DNA of 64,000 nucleotides, taken from Rhodoferax sp. Its GTDB lineage: Bacteria; Pseudomonadota; Gammaproteobacteria; Burkholderiales; Burkholderiaceae_C. Every line of letters starts with the position of its first letter. Within the stretch, counting starts at the first letter, position 1. Positions 35,980 through 44,526 of the stretch are shown here, in pieces. A model generated the notes under the pieces. It was not told the DNA's origin and ran no database searches. It saw nothing but the letters and a program-made list of their open reading frames with translations. The stretch spans positions 45,106 to 109,105 of the forward strand of contig VMTC01000012.1 of NCBI GenBank assembly GCA_013791765.1, given 5' to 3'. The position numbers and the translations under genes were made by a program.

Positions 35980-36602
35980 GCAGTTCCTGGTACGAGCGTC
36001 ATATCCTGCCGCGTGCGCTCGACTACGCGTGCGGCCTGCCGATGGTGGGGCGCCAGCGCCAGCTGCTGGTGCCACGGGCTACTGGGCGCGTCCTGGAGGT
36101 GGGCGTGGGCACGGGCCTCAACATGCGTTATTACGACAAGAGCCTTGTGTCCAGCATTACCGCGCTGGACCCGGCGCTGGAGCTGCACCCGTTGGCCCGC
36201 GAGCGCATCGCACAGGCCGGGCTGGAGGTGGAACTGCTGGGCCTTTCGGCTGAAAAAATTGCCTTGCCCGACGCCAGCTTTGACACGGTGCTGATCACCT
36301 ACACCCTGTGCACCATACCCGACCCGCTGGCCGCCCTGCATGAAATGCGCCGTGTGCTCGCGCCCGGCGGGCAACTGCTGTACTGCGAGCATGGCCGCGC
36401 GCCCGATGCCTCGGTGCGACGCTGGCAGCAGTGGCTGCAACCGGTGTGGGGCCAGTTTTCCGGCGGCTGCCATTTGGGGCGCGACATTCCCGCGCTGTTA
36501 CAGGCGGCGGGCTTTGCCTTGCCCGATTTAAAGACCCGCTACCTGCCCGGTCCCCGGCCCATGACGTTCCACTATTGGGGCGCGGCCCGCCTCAAGCCCT
36601 GA
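35976..36602 (+). CDS. Class I SAM-dependent methyltransferase
   Basis: This 208 aa protein has motif I VLEVGVGTGLN (residues 39-49), an acidic residue after strand 2 (ALDPALEL) and motif post-I/IV in FDTVLITYTLCTIPDP, the UbiE/Methyltransf_11 type. The N-terminus lacks a signal peptide. The substrate is unknown. It is similar in size to small phospholipid or quinone-type methyltransferases. It starts with GTG overlapping the stop of the preceding gene. Confidence 0.85.
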   Translation: MSSSWYERHILPRALDYACGLPMVGRQRQLLVPRATGRVLEVGVGTGLNMRYYDKSLVSSITALDPALELHPLARERIAQAGLEVELLGLSAEKIALPDASFDTVLITYTLCTIPDPLAALHEMRRVLAPGGQLLYCEHGRAPDASVRRWQQWLQPVWGQFSGGCHLGRDIPALLQAAGFALPDLKTRYLPGPRPMTFHYWGAARLKP

Positions 36603-36648
36603 GGGCTGCTGCACGCGGTTTTTGAGCGTGCAGCAGTCACCTTGCCGC

Positions 36649-37668
36649 CTATTTCTTGGCGGCGCTCAAGGCTTGCGCGATCCAGCTGTCAAAAGTCTTC
36701 TGGTGGCCCTTGATCCAGCCGTCGGTGTGGCGCGCAATGTCTTGTTGCGTGTTTTCACCGTTCTTCATGCGCTGGTTTTGTGCATTGATGTCAGCCACAG
36801 GCAATTGCATCACTTCAAACAGTTTGCCGGCGGCCGGGTTTTGCTCGGTGAAGGCTTTGTTGGCCACGATGCGCTGGGTGTTGATCGTGAAACCGTAGTT
36901 CTTGCCGTTGGGCAGCTTCGTATCGAGCTTGGCCTGTTCGCCCGGCAGTGACGAGAACGGCACTTCGAGCCAGACCACTTCATGGCCCGGGCGCAGCACG
37001 CCGCTGACCCAGTACGGGGTCCAGGTGTAGTACAGGATGGGCTGGCCCGCCTTGAAGCGGGTGATGGTGTCTGCCATCAGGGCTGCGTAGGCGCCCTGCG
37101 AGTGGGTGACGGTGTCGCGCAGCTTGAAGGTGGTGAGTTGATGCTCGATCACGCCTTCACAGCCCCAGCCCGGATTGCAACCGGTCAGATCGGCCTTGCC
37201 GTCGCCGGTGGCGTCAAACAGCTTGGCGAGCTTGGGGTCAGTCAACTGGCCGAGGTTGGTGATTTTGTACTTGTCGGCCGTTTTCTTGTCGATCAGGTAG
37301 CCCTGCGCCGCATTGCCTGAATAGGTGCCCTTGCGAAAGAGCTTGGCATCGCCACCGCCGTTTTTGTAGAAGTCGGCATGCAGCGGGTCCCAATGGTCGG
37401 CCAGAAAGGTGGCGTCGCCGTTGGAAATGGCAATATGGCCGGTCGCAGGCTCAATTTCCTTGATCGGCTGCACATCAAAGCCCAGCTTTTCCAGGCCCCG
37501 GCTGACCAGCAGGGTCTGGAAGGTTTCCTCGGCTATGGCGCTCTGGATGGGTTGCACCTTGATGCCCTTGCCGGGCAATTCGGCGGCTGCGCTGGCGTGG
37601 GTCGCCAGGCCCAGTGTGAGCAAAGCGGTGGCGAGCAGACTGCGGGTGAAGTTTCTTGTGGTCATCAT
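36649..37668 (-). CDS. proX: Glycine betaine/proline ABC transporter, substrate-binding protein
   Basis: This 339 aa protein has a signal peptide ([20 protein letters not shown]) and the OpuAC/ProX fold: [20 protein letters not shown] near 75, [16 protein letters not shown] near 180, [11 protein letters not shown] near 235 and aromatic residues that form the betaine box. It captures quaternary amines in the periplasm for ProVW. It is third in the minus-strand order proV-proW-proX. The 190 bp gap before it contains a vestigial second start of the same protein. Confidence 0.92.
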   Translation of the reverse strand: MMTTRNFTRSLLATALLTLGLATHASAAAELPGKGIKVQPIQSAIAEETFQTLLVSRGLEKLGFDVQPIKEIEPATGHIAISNGDATFLADHWDPLHADFYKNGGGDAKLFRKGTYSGNAAQGYLIDKKTADKYKITNLGQLTDPKLAKLFDATGDGKADLTGCNPGWGCEGVIEHQLTTFKLRDTVTHSQGAYAALMADTITRFKAGQPILYYTWTPYWVSGVLRPGHEVVWLEVPFSSLPGEQAKLDTKLPNGKNYGFTINTQRIVANKAFTEQNPAAGKLFEVMQLPVADINAQNQRMKNGENTQQDIARHTDGWIKGHQKTFDSWIAQALSAAKK

Positions 37669-37718
37669 GGGTTTTGATCCTTTATCGGTGATGGTTAAGG
37701 GGAAGGGTGCGCCTGTTG

Positions 37719-37805
37719 CTACGCCTTGAGGGCGGCCAGGCCGAAGGCCAGCATGGTGGTGGCGAGCAGGTCTCGGACAATTTGTCGTGTGGTCGTTGCG
37801 GTCAT
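37719..37805 (-). pseudogene. Vestigial second proX signal-peptide sequence
   Basis: A 28-codon frame in the proW-proX gap ([20 protein letters not shown]) ends at TAG and closely resembles the ProX start ([20 protein letters not shown]). I infer that a second binding-protein gene was once here, or that the 5' end of proX was duplicated. It could also act as a short leader translated before proX. Confidence 0.6.
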
Positions 37806-37856
37806 GAGCTCAAGTCCTTTGGTTTAGAGTAAAAAATGAAAGAGGGAGGCCTTGCT

Positions 37857-39131
37857 TTAGCGCGCCGCCGGTGCCAGGATGGCTGGCGGCGCCGGTTCGG
37901 GGCTGGTCGATGGTTTCTCGCTGCCGCGCAGCAGGCGCCACACCAGGCCAGCCGGACCGGTGTACCACCAGTGGCGCACGCCACGGGTCGGTTGGCCCAT
38001 GGCCTGGGTAATGCGGTCCAGCGAAATGGCCAGCAGCACAATCCCTAAGCCGCCCACGGTGGCCAAGCCCATGTCCAGGCGGCCGATGCCGCGCAGCACC
38101 ATCTGGCCCAGACCGCCCACGGCGATCATGGAGGCGATCACGACCATGGACAGCGACAGCATCAGCGACTGGTTGACGCCGGCCATGATGGACGGCAAGG
38201 CCAGGGGTAACTGCACCTTGGTCAGCATCTGCCAGGGCGAGGCGCCGTAGGCGCGGGCCGCTTCGATCAAGTCGGGGCGCACCTGGCGGATGCCCAAGTT
38301 GGTCAGGCGCACCAGCGGCGCCAGCGCAAAGATGATGGTGACAATCACGCCCGGCACGTTGCCAATGCCAAAGAGCATCACCACCGGCACCAGGTAAACA
38401 AAGGCCGGTGTGGTTTGCATCGCGTCCAGAATCGGGCGCATCAGGCGTTCGGCGCGCTCACTGCTGGCCAGTAAAATGCCCAGCGGCAGGCCCAACACCA
38501 GACAAAACACCAGAGAAGTCAACACCAGCGACAGCGTCACCATGGCCTCGGGCCAGATGCCCAGCATGACCACCACCAGCAATGAAACTGCCGTTCCGAG
38601 TGCCACCATGCGCCCGGCAAACTGCCACGCCAGCAGGCCGAAGATCGCGACCATGGCCAGTGTAGGCACGCTGAGCAGCAGGGCTTCAACCCAGGTCAGG
38701 GTGCTGTCGATGGGCGCGCGCACGCTTTGGAAGAAGGGGCGAAAGTTCATCACGATCCATTCCAGCGCCTCGTTGATCCATGCTTGCACGGGCAGCGAGC
38801 CGTCCCACAGCTGCTGAATCTGCCAGCCACTGTCAATCGGCACAGCAGCAGCCGGCGCATTAAGCCAGTCGCTGGTGCCTGCAGTCGTGTTCAGCGCGGA
38901 ACCGCTGGTGGGCTCGCTCGCCATGAGCCAGGGGTCGGCGCTGGCGGGAACTGACTCAAGGCTCGCTTGTCCTGCCAGGTCCCAGGCGGATGGTTCTGCG
39001 GCGGGTGCCGTTGCTGCCTCGGCGGGTTGTCCTGCCACGTCCCAGGGGGACGGGCTGGCGCTGGCCTGCGCGATGACCGCGGTGTCTTGGGGGCCTGTGG
39101 GTAGCGCCCCGGCTAGATTGGTGTTTGGCAT
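37857..39131 (-). CDS. proW: Glycine betaine/proline ABC transporter, permease
   Basis: This 424 aa protein has a long N-terminal extension, then five or more membrane helices and the inner-membrane permease EAA loop (LIEAARAYGASPWQMLTKVQLP), ending with a Pro/Ala-rich tail. The extension (1-110) has imperfect repeats around Trp: PSPWDVAGQPAE, PSAWDLAGQAS, DPWLMASEPT, SDWLNAPA. ProW normally has a shorter N-terminal domain. It starts 12 bp after proV. Confidence 0.9.
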   Translation of the reverse strand: MPNTNLAGALPTGPQDTAVIAQASASPSPWDVAGQPAEAATAPAAEPSAWDLAGQASLESVPASADPWLMASEPTSGSALNTTAGTSDWLNAPAAAVPIDSGWQIQQLWDGSLPVQAWINEALEWIVMNFRPFFQSVRAPIDSTLTWVEALLLSVPTLAMVAIFGLLAWQFAGRMVALGTAVSLLVVVMLGIWPEAMVTLSLVLTSLVFCLVLGLPLGILLASSERAERLMRPILDAMQTTPAFVYLVPVVMLFGIGNVPGVIVTIIFALAPLVRLTNLGIRQVRPDLIEAARAYGASPWQMLTKVQLPLALPSIMAGVNQSLMLSLSMVVIASMIAVGGLGQMVLRGIGRLDMGLATVGGLGIVLLAISLDRITQAMGQPTRGVRHWWYTGPAGLVWRLLRGSEKPSTSPEPAPPAILAPAAR

Positions 39132-39143
39132 GGGGAAGTCCTC

Positions 39144-40364
39144 TCAGGCTAAATGGGCGGGCGCCGCTGGGGTGTCGCGGTCCAGGAATTTCAACAAGGT
39201 GGTCTTGCTGATGGCGCCGCAATAGCGTCCGTCCTGCGCCACCACAGGGATGGCGTAGGGCGCATGCGCGACTTGGCCGTACAAATTGTTCACGTAGGCA
39301 TCGCCCGTGATCGGCTCCACACCGGGCAGAAAAGCCTGCGCCAGGCCCAGCGGGCCCACATGTTGGTGCAGTGCCTTGCGCAGCGACTCGACCGAGACCA
39401 TGCCGAGGTACTGCTCCGTGGGGCTGACCACGTAAGCGTAGTCGCGGTCGCGGTCCTCCAGCATCTTGAGCGCGGCGCGCGAGCCCCGGCTGGCGTGCTC
39501 GGACACCACGACCTGGCTCTTGCGCGCAATGTCGGCGGCCTTGAAGACGGCAGCGGCATCCACGCCGTGGGTGAAGCTGCGCACATAGTCATCCGCTGGG
39601 TTGCGCAGAATTTCGTCGGGGGTGCCGACCTGCACCACCTGGCCGTCCTTCATGATGGCGATGCGGTCGCCAATGCGCATGGCTTCGTCCAGATCGTGGG
39701 AGATGAAGACGATGGTGCGGCGTTTGACCTGCTGCAGGCGCAGCAGCTCTGACTGCATTTCAGCGCGGATGATCGGGTCGAGCGCCGAAAACGCCTCATC
39801 CATCAACAAGATGGACGGGTCCGAGGCCAGCGCCCGCGCCAGGCCCACGCGCTGCTGCATCCCGCCCGAGAGCTCATCCGGGTAGCTCGCGCCCCAGCCA
39901 CTCAAGCCCACCTGGTCCAGCGCCTGGCTGGCCTGCGCATGGCGCTCGGCGCGGCCCACGCCCGCGAGTTCCAGACCGAGCGCCGTGTTGTCCAGCACCG
40001 TCATGTGCGGCATCAGCGCGAAGGACTGAAACACCATGCTGATGTCCTTGCGCCGCAGGGCGCGCAGCTTGGCGTCGGACAGCGCATTGATGTCGGTGCC
40101 GTCAATCAGAATGCGGCCCGCAGTCGGCTCAATCAGCAGGTTAAGCATGCGCACCAACGTCGATTTACCCGAGCCCGACAGGCCCATGACCACGAATATT
40201 TCGCCGGGTTCAATGGTGAGGCTGACGTCGAACACGCCAATGGTGCAGCCGGTTTGCGCCAGGATGTCGGCCTTGGTCGTTCCCTGGTGCACGAGTTGCA
40301 GCGCGGCTTGCGGCTCGTCGCCGAATACCTTGAACACCGCGTCGATGATGATTTGTTTGGCCAT
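39144..40364 (-). CDS. proV: Glycine betaine/proline ABC transporter, ATPase
   Basis: This 406 aa protein has Walker [11 protein letters not shown]-loop, signature [15 protein letters not shown], Walker [13 protein letters not shown] and a C-terminal CBS pair ([30 protein letters not shown]) typical of ProV/OpuAA. The CBS part senses ionic strength in relatives. It is the first gene of proVWX; the hairpin at 40599 lies 235 bp upstream. Confidence 0.93.
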   Translation of the reverse strand: MAKQIIIDAVFKVFGDEPQAALQLVHQGTTKADILAQTGCTIGVFDVSLTIEPGEIFVVMGLSGSGKSTLVRMLNLLIEPTAGRILIDGTDINALSDAKLRALRRKDISMVFQSFALMPHMTVLDNTALGLELAGVGRAERHAQASQALDQVGLSGWGASYPDELSGGMQQRVGLARALASDPSILLMDEAFSALDPIIRAEMQSELLRLQQVKRRTIVFISHDLDEAMRIGDRIAIMKDGQVVQVGTPDEILRNPADDYVRSFTHGVDAAAVFKAADIARKSQVVVSEHASRGSRAALKMLEDRDRDYAYVVSPTEQYLGMVSVESLRKALHQHVGPLGLAQAFLPGVEPITGDAYVNNLYGQVAHAPYAIPVVAQDGRYCGAISKTTLLKFLDRDTPAAPAHLA

Positions 40365-41209
40365 GCGGCGTGCCTCCTGGGTTGATAGCTAAAAGAAAGC
40401 GCTGGACAGCACGAGACGGGCGTCGCTTTGCAGCGCAGATGCGTGGCAGCAAAAGAGATCCGTTTGCAGGCCTCTTGAACAGCGCAGGCGCCCGGCAATG
40501 GCAGGACGCTGAAAAAAAGTGGCCGAAGATTCAGCCAATGGGATCGGCCACAAGGGCCGATCCTCGCAATTTGCCCCCCGTTGGGAAGCGAATTACCCCT
40601 GCTTTAGGTTTTAAAGCAGAACTTCATTATAGCTTTGAGCTATTTAAATGTCAATAGAATATTTGTGCAAATATACACGCAAGGGGCAGGCGCTGCTTAG
40701 GCTGGGTCGGGCGGGGGTGCGATTCAAAATGATGTGGGCTTCAGATGAATGGTTCTTTTCCGAAGCACTCAGGTGCGTCTATTGGATCGGGGCTGATATC
40801 GCGGTGGTGGGTGAATCAGCCGGGCGATGCGCTTTGCTACGTGTCCCGGCGCCCGCTTCGCGAGCTCCTCCTATATTCTGTCGCAAAGCGCATCATCCGA
40901 CTGATTCTGCGAGCGTCTTGGTACGCTGGCAGGGGGAAATTCAAAAGGTGCCTGCGGTGGGGTGGCGCGAATTGATGTGCGCCGCTTGCTGCAGAAATTT
41001 TGACTTCGAGGGCGTCAGGCACGGTGATTGGGCTATGCGACCGGGCTACTGCGTGAAAGGCGCGCGCCCACAAGCGCTGGCGTACCCCAGCTTCAATTTC
41101 GCGTGTGTTTTCACCCCAAAACCGCATGCGCATGGCCCAGTCGCCGGGCCGGGTTGAATACGCAAAGCCGGATTTGACGTGAGGCCTTGATTTATTCAGG
41201 GGGGCCGCA
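40365..41209. other. Noncoding region between proV and the oxidoreductase gene
   Basis: I do not accept a gene here. A frame of 169 codons at 40648-41157 has irregular composition and no recognisable motif. The region holds the proV promoter side, a small hairpin (40599-40619) and a segment bounded by inverted copies of GGGTGCGATTCAAA (40715 and 41227). Confidence 0.5.
40599..40619. promoter_or_regulatory. Small inverted repeat upstream of proV
   Basis: CTGCTTTA, a short loop and TAAAGCAG form an 8 bp stem in the AT-rich upstream region of the osmoprotectant operon, which could be an operator. No regulator can be assigned. Confidence 0.4.
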
Positions 41210-41227
41210 TCACTTTGAATCGCACCC
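40715..41227. repeat. Segment bounded by 23 bp inverted repeats
   Basis: The left repeat 40715-40737 (GGGTGCGATTCAAAATGATG and three more bases) and the reverse complement of 41205-41227 agree at 21 of 23 bases. The right copy runs into the last codons of the oxidoreductase gene (Gly-Cys-Asp-Ser-Lys-stop). A third copy (GGGTGCGATTCAAACTAATG) lies at 142 near the island left end. I infer the ends of a small non-autonomous transposable element or a decayed IS. Confidence 0.6.
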
Positions 41228-42352
41228 GTCGGGCGGCGGCGGGATCAGGACGAATTTGCCGACATGGGTCTTGTCAAGGAACGCGCGTTGCGCCTGCGCG
41301 ATTTGGTCGAGTGCAAAGCTTTGCGCCACCAGTGGCCGCAACTCGCCGCGCTCGATGTAGCCCACCAGGTTGGCAAACACGGGCTCGGCCCAGGCGGTGC
41401 AGCCCAGCAGTGTGAGGTTCTTCAGGTACAGCGTGCGCATGTCCAGGGTCACCAACGGGCCGGCAATCGCGCCTGAGGAGACATAGCGACCGCCCGGTTT
41501 GAGCAGCTTGAGCAGGGTGCCAAAAGCCGGCCCCGCCACGTTGTCCACCACCAGGTCCACCGTGTTCTCGCCCAGACTCGCCACCCAGTCATCTTCCCGC
41601 GCCAGCACAAGGTCCGCACCCAGGGCTTTGATTTGCGCCATCTTGGAGCGCCCCACGATAGCGGTCACAAAGGCCCCGCGCCGCTTGGCCAGTTGCACCA
41701 CCGCGGAGCCGACGCCGCCGGACGCGCCTGTCACCACGACCTGCTCGCCCTGGCCCAGCTGCGCCCGCTGCAACATGTTTTCGGCGGTGCCGTAAGCGCA
41801 GGGAATGGTCGCCAGTTCGGCATCGCTCCAGTCGCAGTTCACCGCGAACACCTCGTCGGCGGGCACCTTAACGAAATGCGCGAAGGCGCCGTCAAAGTCA
41901 GACCCCATCCAGATGTTGTCTTGCGAATCGAAGCCCGAGGGGCGCATGCTGGGGCGCACCAGCACGCGCAGGCCCAGCAATTGCTCACGCACGCCCGGCG
42001 CAACCGCAACGACGCGGCCGCAGCAATCGGTACCCTGAATGAAAGGAAAAGGCGTGGCTTGGTTCCAGCCGCCGTCCGGCGTGGCTGGCGCGCTTTGGTT
42101 CTCATGCGCCAGTGCCGCGTCTTGCGTGGCGGTGGTGACGGCGGCGCCATACCAGCCCAGCCGGGTGTTGATGTCGGTGTTGTTGACGCCGGCCGCCAGC
42201 ACCTGCAGCAGCACCTCGCCTGGCGCCAGCGTAGGCACCGGCACGTCCCGGTAGACAAGCTGCTCGTAGCCGCCATGGCCGGTGGTCACCACGGCTTTCA
42301 TCGTGCGCTGGCCACCGCCCAGGTCAAATCGGTGGGGGTTTTGCTGAGTCAT
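41210..42352 (-). CDS. Zinc-type MDR alcohol dehydrogenase / quinone oxidoreductase-like
   Basis: This 380 aa medium-chain dehydrogenase/reductase has the GroES-like N-terminus (VVTTGHGGYEQLVYRDVPVP) and Rossmann motif VVVTGASGGVGSAVVQLAKR (about 210). Catalytic zinc ligands are not obvious, so a quinone-oxidoreductase-type NADPH enzyme is likelier than a zinc alcohol dehydrogenase. The final codons lie inside a repeat shared with 40715. It starts 14 bp from the divergent gene at 42367, an extremely short shared promoter region, so the true start of one of them may be further in. Confidence 0.85.
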   Translation of the reverse strand: MTQQNPHRFDLGGGQRTMKAVVTTGHGGYEQLVYRDVPVPTLAPGEVLLQVLAAGVNNTDINTRLGWYGAAVTTATQDAALAHENQSAPATPDGGWNQATPFPFIQGTDCCGRVVAVAPGVREQLLGLRVLVRPSMRPSGFDSQDNIWMGSDFDGAFAHFVKVPADEVFAVNCDWSDAELATIPCAYGTAENMLQRAQLGQGEQVVVTGASGGVGSAVVQLAKRRGAFVTAIVGRSKMAQIKALGADLVLAREDDWVASLGENTVDLVVDNVAGPAFGTLLKLLKPGGRYVSSGAIAGPLVTLDMRTLYLKNLTLLGCTAWAEPVFANLVGYIERGELRPLVAQSFALDQIAQAQRAFLDKTHVGKFVLIPPPPDGCDSK

Positions 42353-42366
42353 GGCGGCGCTCCGGT

Positions 42367-43770
42367 GTGCTGAGGATCAAAAACCCGATTGTCGCGCGCG
42401 ACCAAGCACCCGGCGGCGCAGCACCCAATTTGACCCGGCCAGGGCGCCGCTACCTGATTCACGGCATCATCACCCGCTTGAATACACCAGAAAACGACCC
42501 TGTCATCCGCGTGCTGGACTCGCCGTTGCAGGTTGACGCCGGCGTCTGGAACGCGTTGCTGGCGGCGCAGAACCTGAACGAAGAGCCCAACCCCTTCATG
42601 CGCCATGAGTACCTGGCTGCGCTGTTGGCGAGCGCCAGTGCTACGGCGGCCACAGGCTGGACCGCGCGTTTTGTCACGCTTTGGCAGCAAGGCCAACTGG
42701 TCGGCGCCTGCGCGCTGTACCTCAAAGACCACTCTTATGGTGAATATGTGTTCGACCACGCCTGGGCCAACGCCTACCACCAGCATGGCCTGGCCTACTA
42801 CCCCAAAGCGGTGGTCGCTCCGCCCTTCACGCCGGTGCCGGGCGCACGCCTGCTCGCGCGTGACGCTGCCACCCGTTTGCGGCTACTCAAGGCCGTGGTG
42901 GCCTGGTGTGCACAAGAGGGTCTGTCGTCGCTGCACCTGCTGTTTGTCAGCGACGACGATGTTGCAGCCTGTGAAGCCGCTGGCCTGATGCTGCGCCGCA
43001 ACGTGCAGTTTCACTGGACCAATCGCGCCCCTGGCTACCGCGACTTCGACGATTTTCTGGACTCCCTGAGCCGTGACAAGCGCAAAAAGATTCGCCAGGA
43101 GCGGCGCAAGGTGGAGGCTGCGGGCGTGCGCTTTCGCTGCGCGCAGGGCACGGCGATCTTGCGCGCCGACTGGGACTTTTTCTACCGCTGTTACGCGCAC
43201 ACCTACGCGGAACATGGCGACGCGCCCTATCTCAGCCGCGACTTCTTTGAGCGCATGCAAGGCACCATGGCACAGAACTGGCTGCTCTTTGTGGCCGAGC
43301 GCGGCGGCCTGCCGGTTGCAGCAAGTTTGATAGCACTAAGTGCATATGATGCGCTGGCTAGCGGCGAGTTTGATCAAAAAAACAAGGCAAAAATCGCATA
43401 CGGCCGATACTGGGGCGCGCTCGAGCACATTGATTGCCTGCACTTTGAAGCCTGCTACTACCAGCCGCTGGCCTGGTGCATCGCGCACGGCTACCAGCGC
43501 TTTGAAGGCGGTGCCCAGGGCGAGCACAAAATGGCGCGCGCCCTGATGCCGGTGAAAACCAGCAGCGCGCACTGGCTGGCGCATCCGGCCTTTGCTGACG
43601 CAGTCGAGCGCTTTTTGGCGCGTGAAGACGAAGGCGTGCAGGGCTACCTGGAGGACCTGGCGCGGCGCACGCCGTTCAGGCCGTTCAGGCCGTCTGGGCC
43701 GCAATCTGGCGCAGCGCCTGCTCAAACACCTCAACCGGCTGGCCTCCCGAGATCAGGTGACGGTCGTTGA
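42367..43770 (+). CDS. FemAB-like GNAT acyltransferase (DUF482 family)
   Basis: The 467 aa frame starts at GTG 42367. The family homology begins about 45 codons later (VIRVLDSPLQVDAGVWNALL), so the start may be near 42510. Characteristic parts are NPFMRHEYLAAL, LYLKDHSYGEYVFDHAWANA, SRDKRKKIRQERRKV, and YYQPLAWCIAHGYQRFEGGAQGEHKMARAL, which match the DUF482/peptidogalycan acyltransferase-like family. A stretch of about 22 residues (SLIALSAYDALASGEFDQKN) between PVAA and YGRYWG is encoded by an inserted dispersed repeat. The 3' end overlaps the convergent FrnE gene by 86 bp. Confidence 0.82.
   Translation: MLRIKNPIVARDQAPGGAAPNLTRPGRRYLIHGIITRLNTPENDPVIRVLDSPLQVDAGVWNALLAAQNLNEEPNPFMRHEYLAALLASASATAATGWTARFVTLWQQGQLVGACALYLKDHSYGEYVFDHAWANAYHQHGLAYYPKAVVAPPFTPVPGARLLARDAATRLRLLKAVVAWCAQEGLSSLHLLFVSDDDVAACEAAGLMLRRNVQFHWTNRAPGYRDFDDFLDSLSRDKRKKIRQERRKVEAAGVRFRCAQGTAILRADWDFFYRCYAHTYAEHGDAPYLSRDFFERMQGTMAQNWLLFVAERGGLPVAASLIALSAYDALASGEFDQKNKAKIAYGRYWGALEHIDCLHFEACYYQPLAWCIAHGYQRFEGGAQGEHKMARALMPVKTSSAHWLAHPAFADAVERFLAREDEGVQGYLEDLARRTPFRPFRPSGPQSGAAPAQTPQPAGLPRSGDGR
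43321..43385 (+). repeat. Dispersed Comamonadaceae repeat inside a coding sequence
   Basis: AGTTTGATAGCACTAAGTGC, then GATGCGCTGGCTAGCGGC and a T/A-rich tail follow the family order. It adds codons in frame in a loop of the acyltransferase. Confidence 0.7.
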
Positions 43771-44341
43771 TGATGACGGCCGGCACCGACCCAATGCCCT
43801 GGCCGGTGTAGAAGGCCTCGCGCTCGCGCACCTGCACGGCGAACTCGTCGCTGTTCAGAATGGCGCGGGCCCGCGCCACGTCCAGCCCCGCCTGTGCCAC
43901 CGTTGCTAGCAAGACCTCAATCGACTCCATGTCCTGGCCCTGGCTGTGGCAGGCCACCAGCAGCGCTTTTTTAAGCGCGCCCTGCTGGCCGGGCGCCTCC
44001 AGAGCAGCCCAGTGCAACAGGCGGTGCGCGTCAAAAGTGTTGTAGATGCGCCCGCGCCCGGCCGGGTTGAAGCTAAAACCGAGCTCTGCCCCGCGCTGCG
44101 CAATGGTGGCGCGGATCTGCGCCTGCTGCTCGGTTGTGGAGCCGTATTTCTGCGCCAGATGCTCGCCGATGTCCTGGCCACCGGCGGGCATTTGAGGATT
44201 GAGCTCGAACGGCTGGAAATGCAATTCGGCGCTCACCTCGCCCTGCAGCCGGTCCAAGGCCTGCTCCAGGGCGGCCAGGCCAATGGCGCACCACGGGCAG
44301 GAAATATCAGAGACGAAATCAATTTTGAGGGTGGAGGGCAT
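43685..44341 (-). CDS. DsbA-family oxidoreductase, FrnE-like
   Basis: This 218 aa protein starts at the ATG at 44341 (MPSTLKIDFVSDISCPWCAI); the upstream frame is not coding-like. It has the CPWC active site at residues 15-18, cis-Pro in GSVPAVIIND (about 185) and the helical insert of FrnE/2-hydroxychromene isomerase-like thioredoxins. There is no signal peptide, so it is cytoplasmic, unlike periplasmic DsbA. The last 86 bp overlap the oppositely oriented acyltransferase gene. Confidence 0.9.
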   Translation of the reverse strand: MPSTLKIDFVSDISCPWCAIGLAALEQALDRLQGEVSAELHFQPFELNPQMPAGGQDIGEHLAQKYGSTTEQQAQIRATIAQRGAELGFSFNPAGRGRIYNTFDAHRLLHWAALEAPGQQGALKKALLVACHSQGQDMESIEVLLATVAQAGLDVARARAILNSDEFAVQVREREAFYTGQGIGSVPAVIINDRHLISGGQPVEVFEQALRQIAAQTA

Positions 44342-44526
44342 GGTGGGATGTGGGTTGTGGCTGGCACTGCGCCATTGAAGTCTGATTGTCCCGTCAAAGC
44401 GAAAATCATGCCGCGCGGCGCCAAATGGGACGGCAAAGGCAGTGGCCAAGTTAGGGGCTTGTGCATGAACCAGCCCAAGGGCCCGCGCGCTTGTGACCTA
44501 ATCGCAGCAAACCTGTCATTGGCTTA

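Noticed and set aside
35301-36473. 390-codon frame on the minus strand
   Set aside because: It lies over two plus-strand genes with good homology and codon use; a GC-rich shadow.
40648-41157. 169-codon frame upstream of the oxidoreductase gene
   Set aside because: No motif, irregular composition, no ribosome binding site, and it crosses a repeat-bounded segment.
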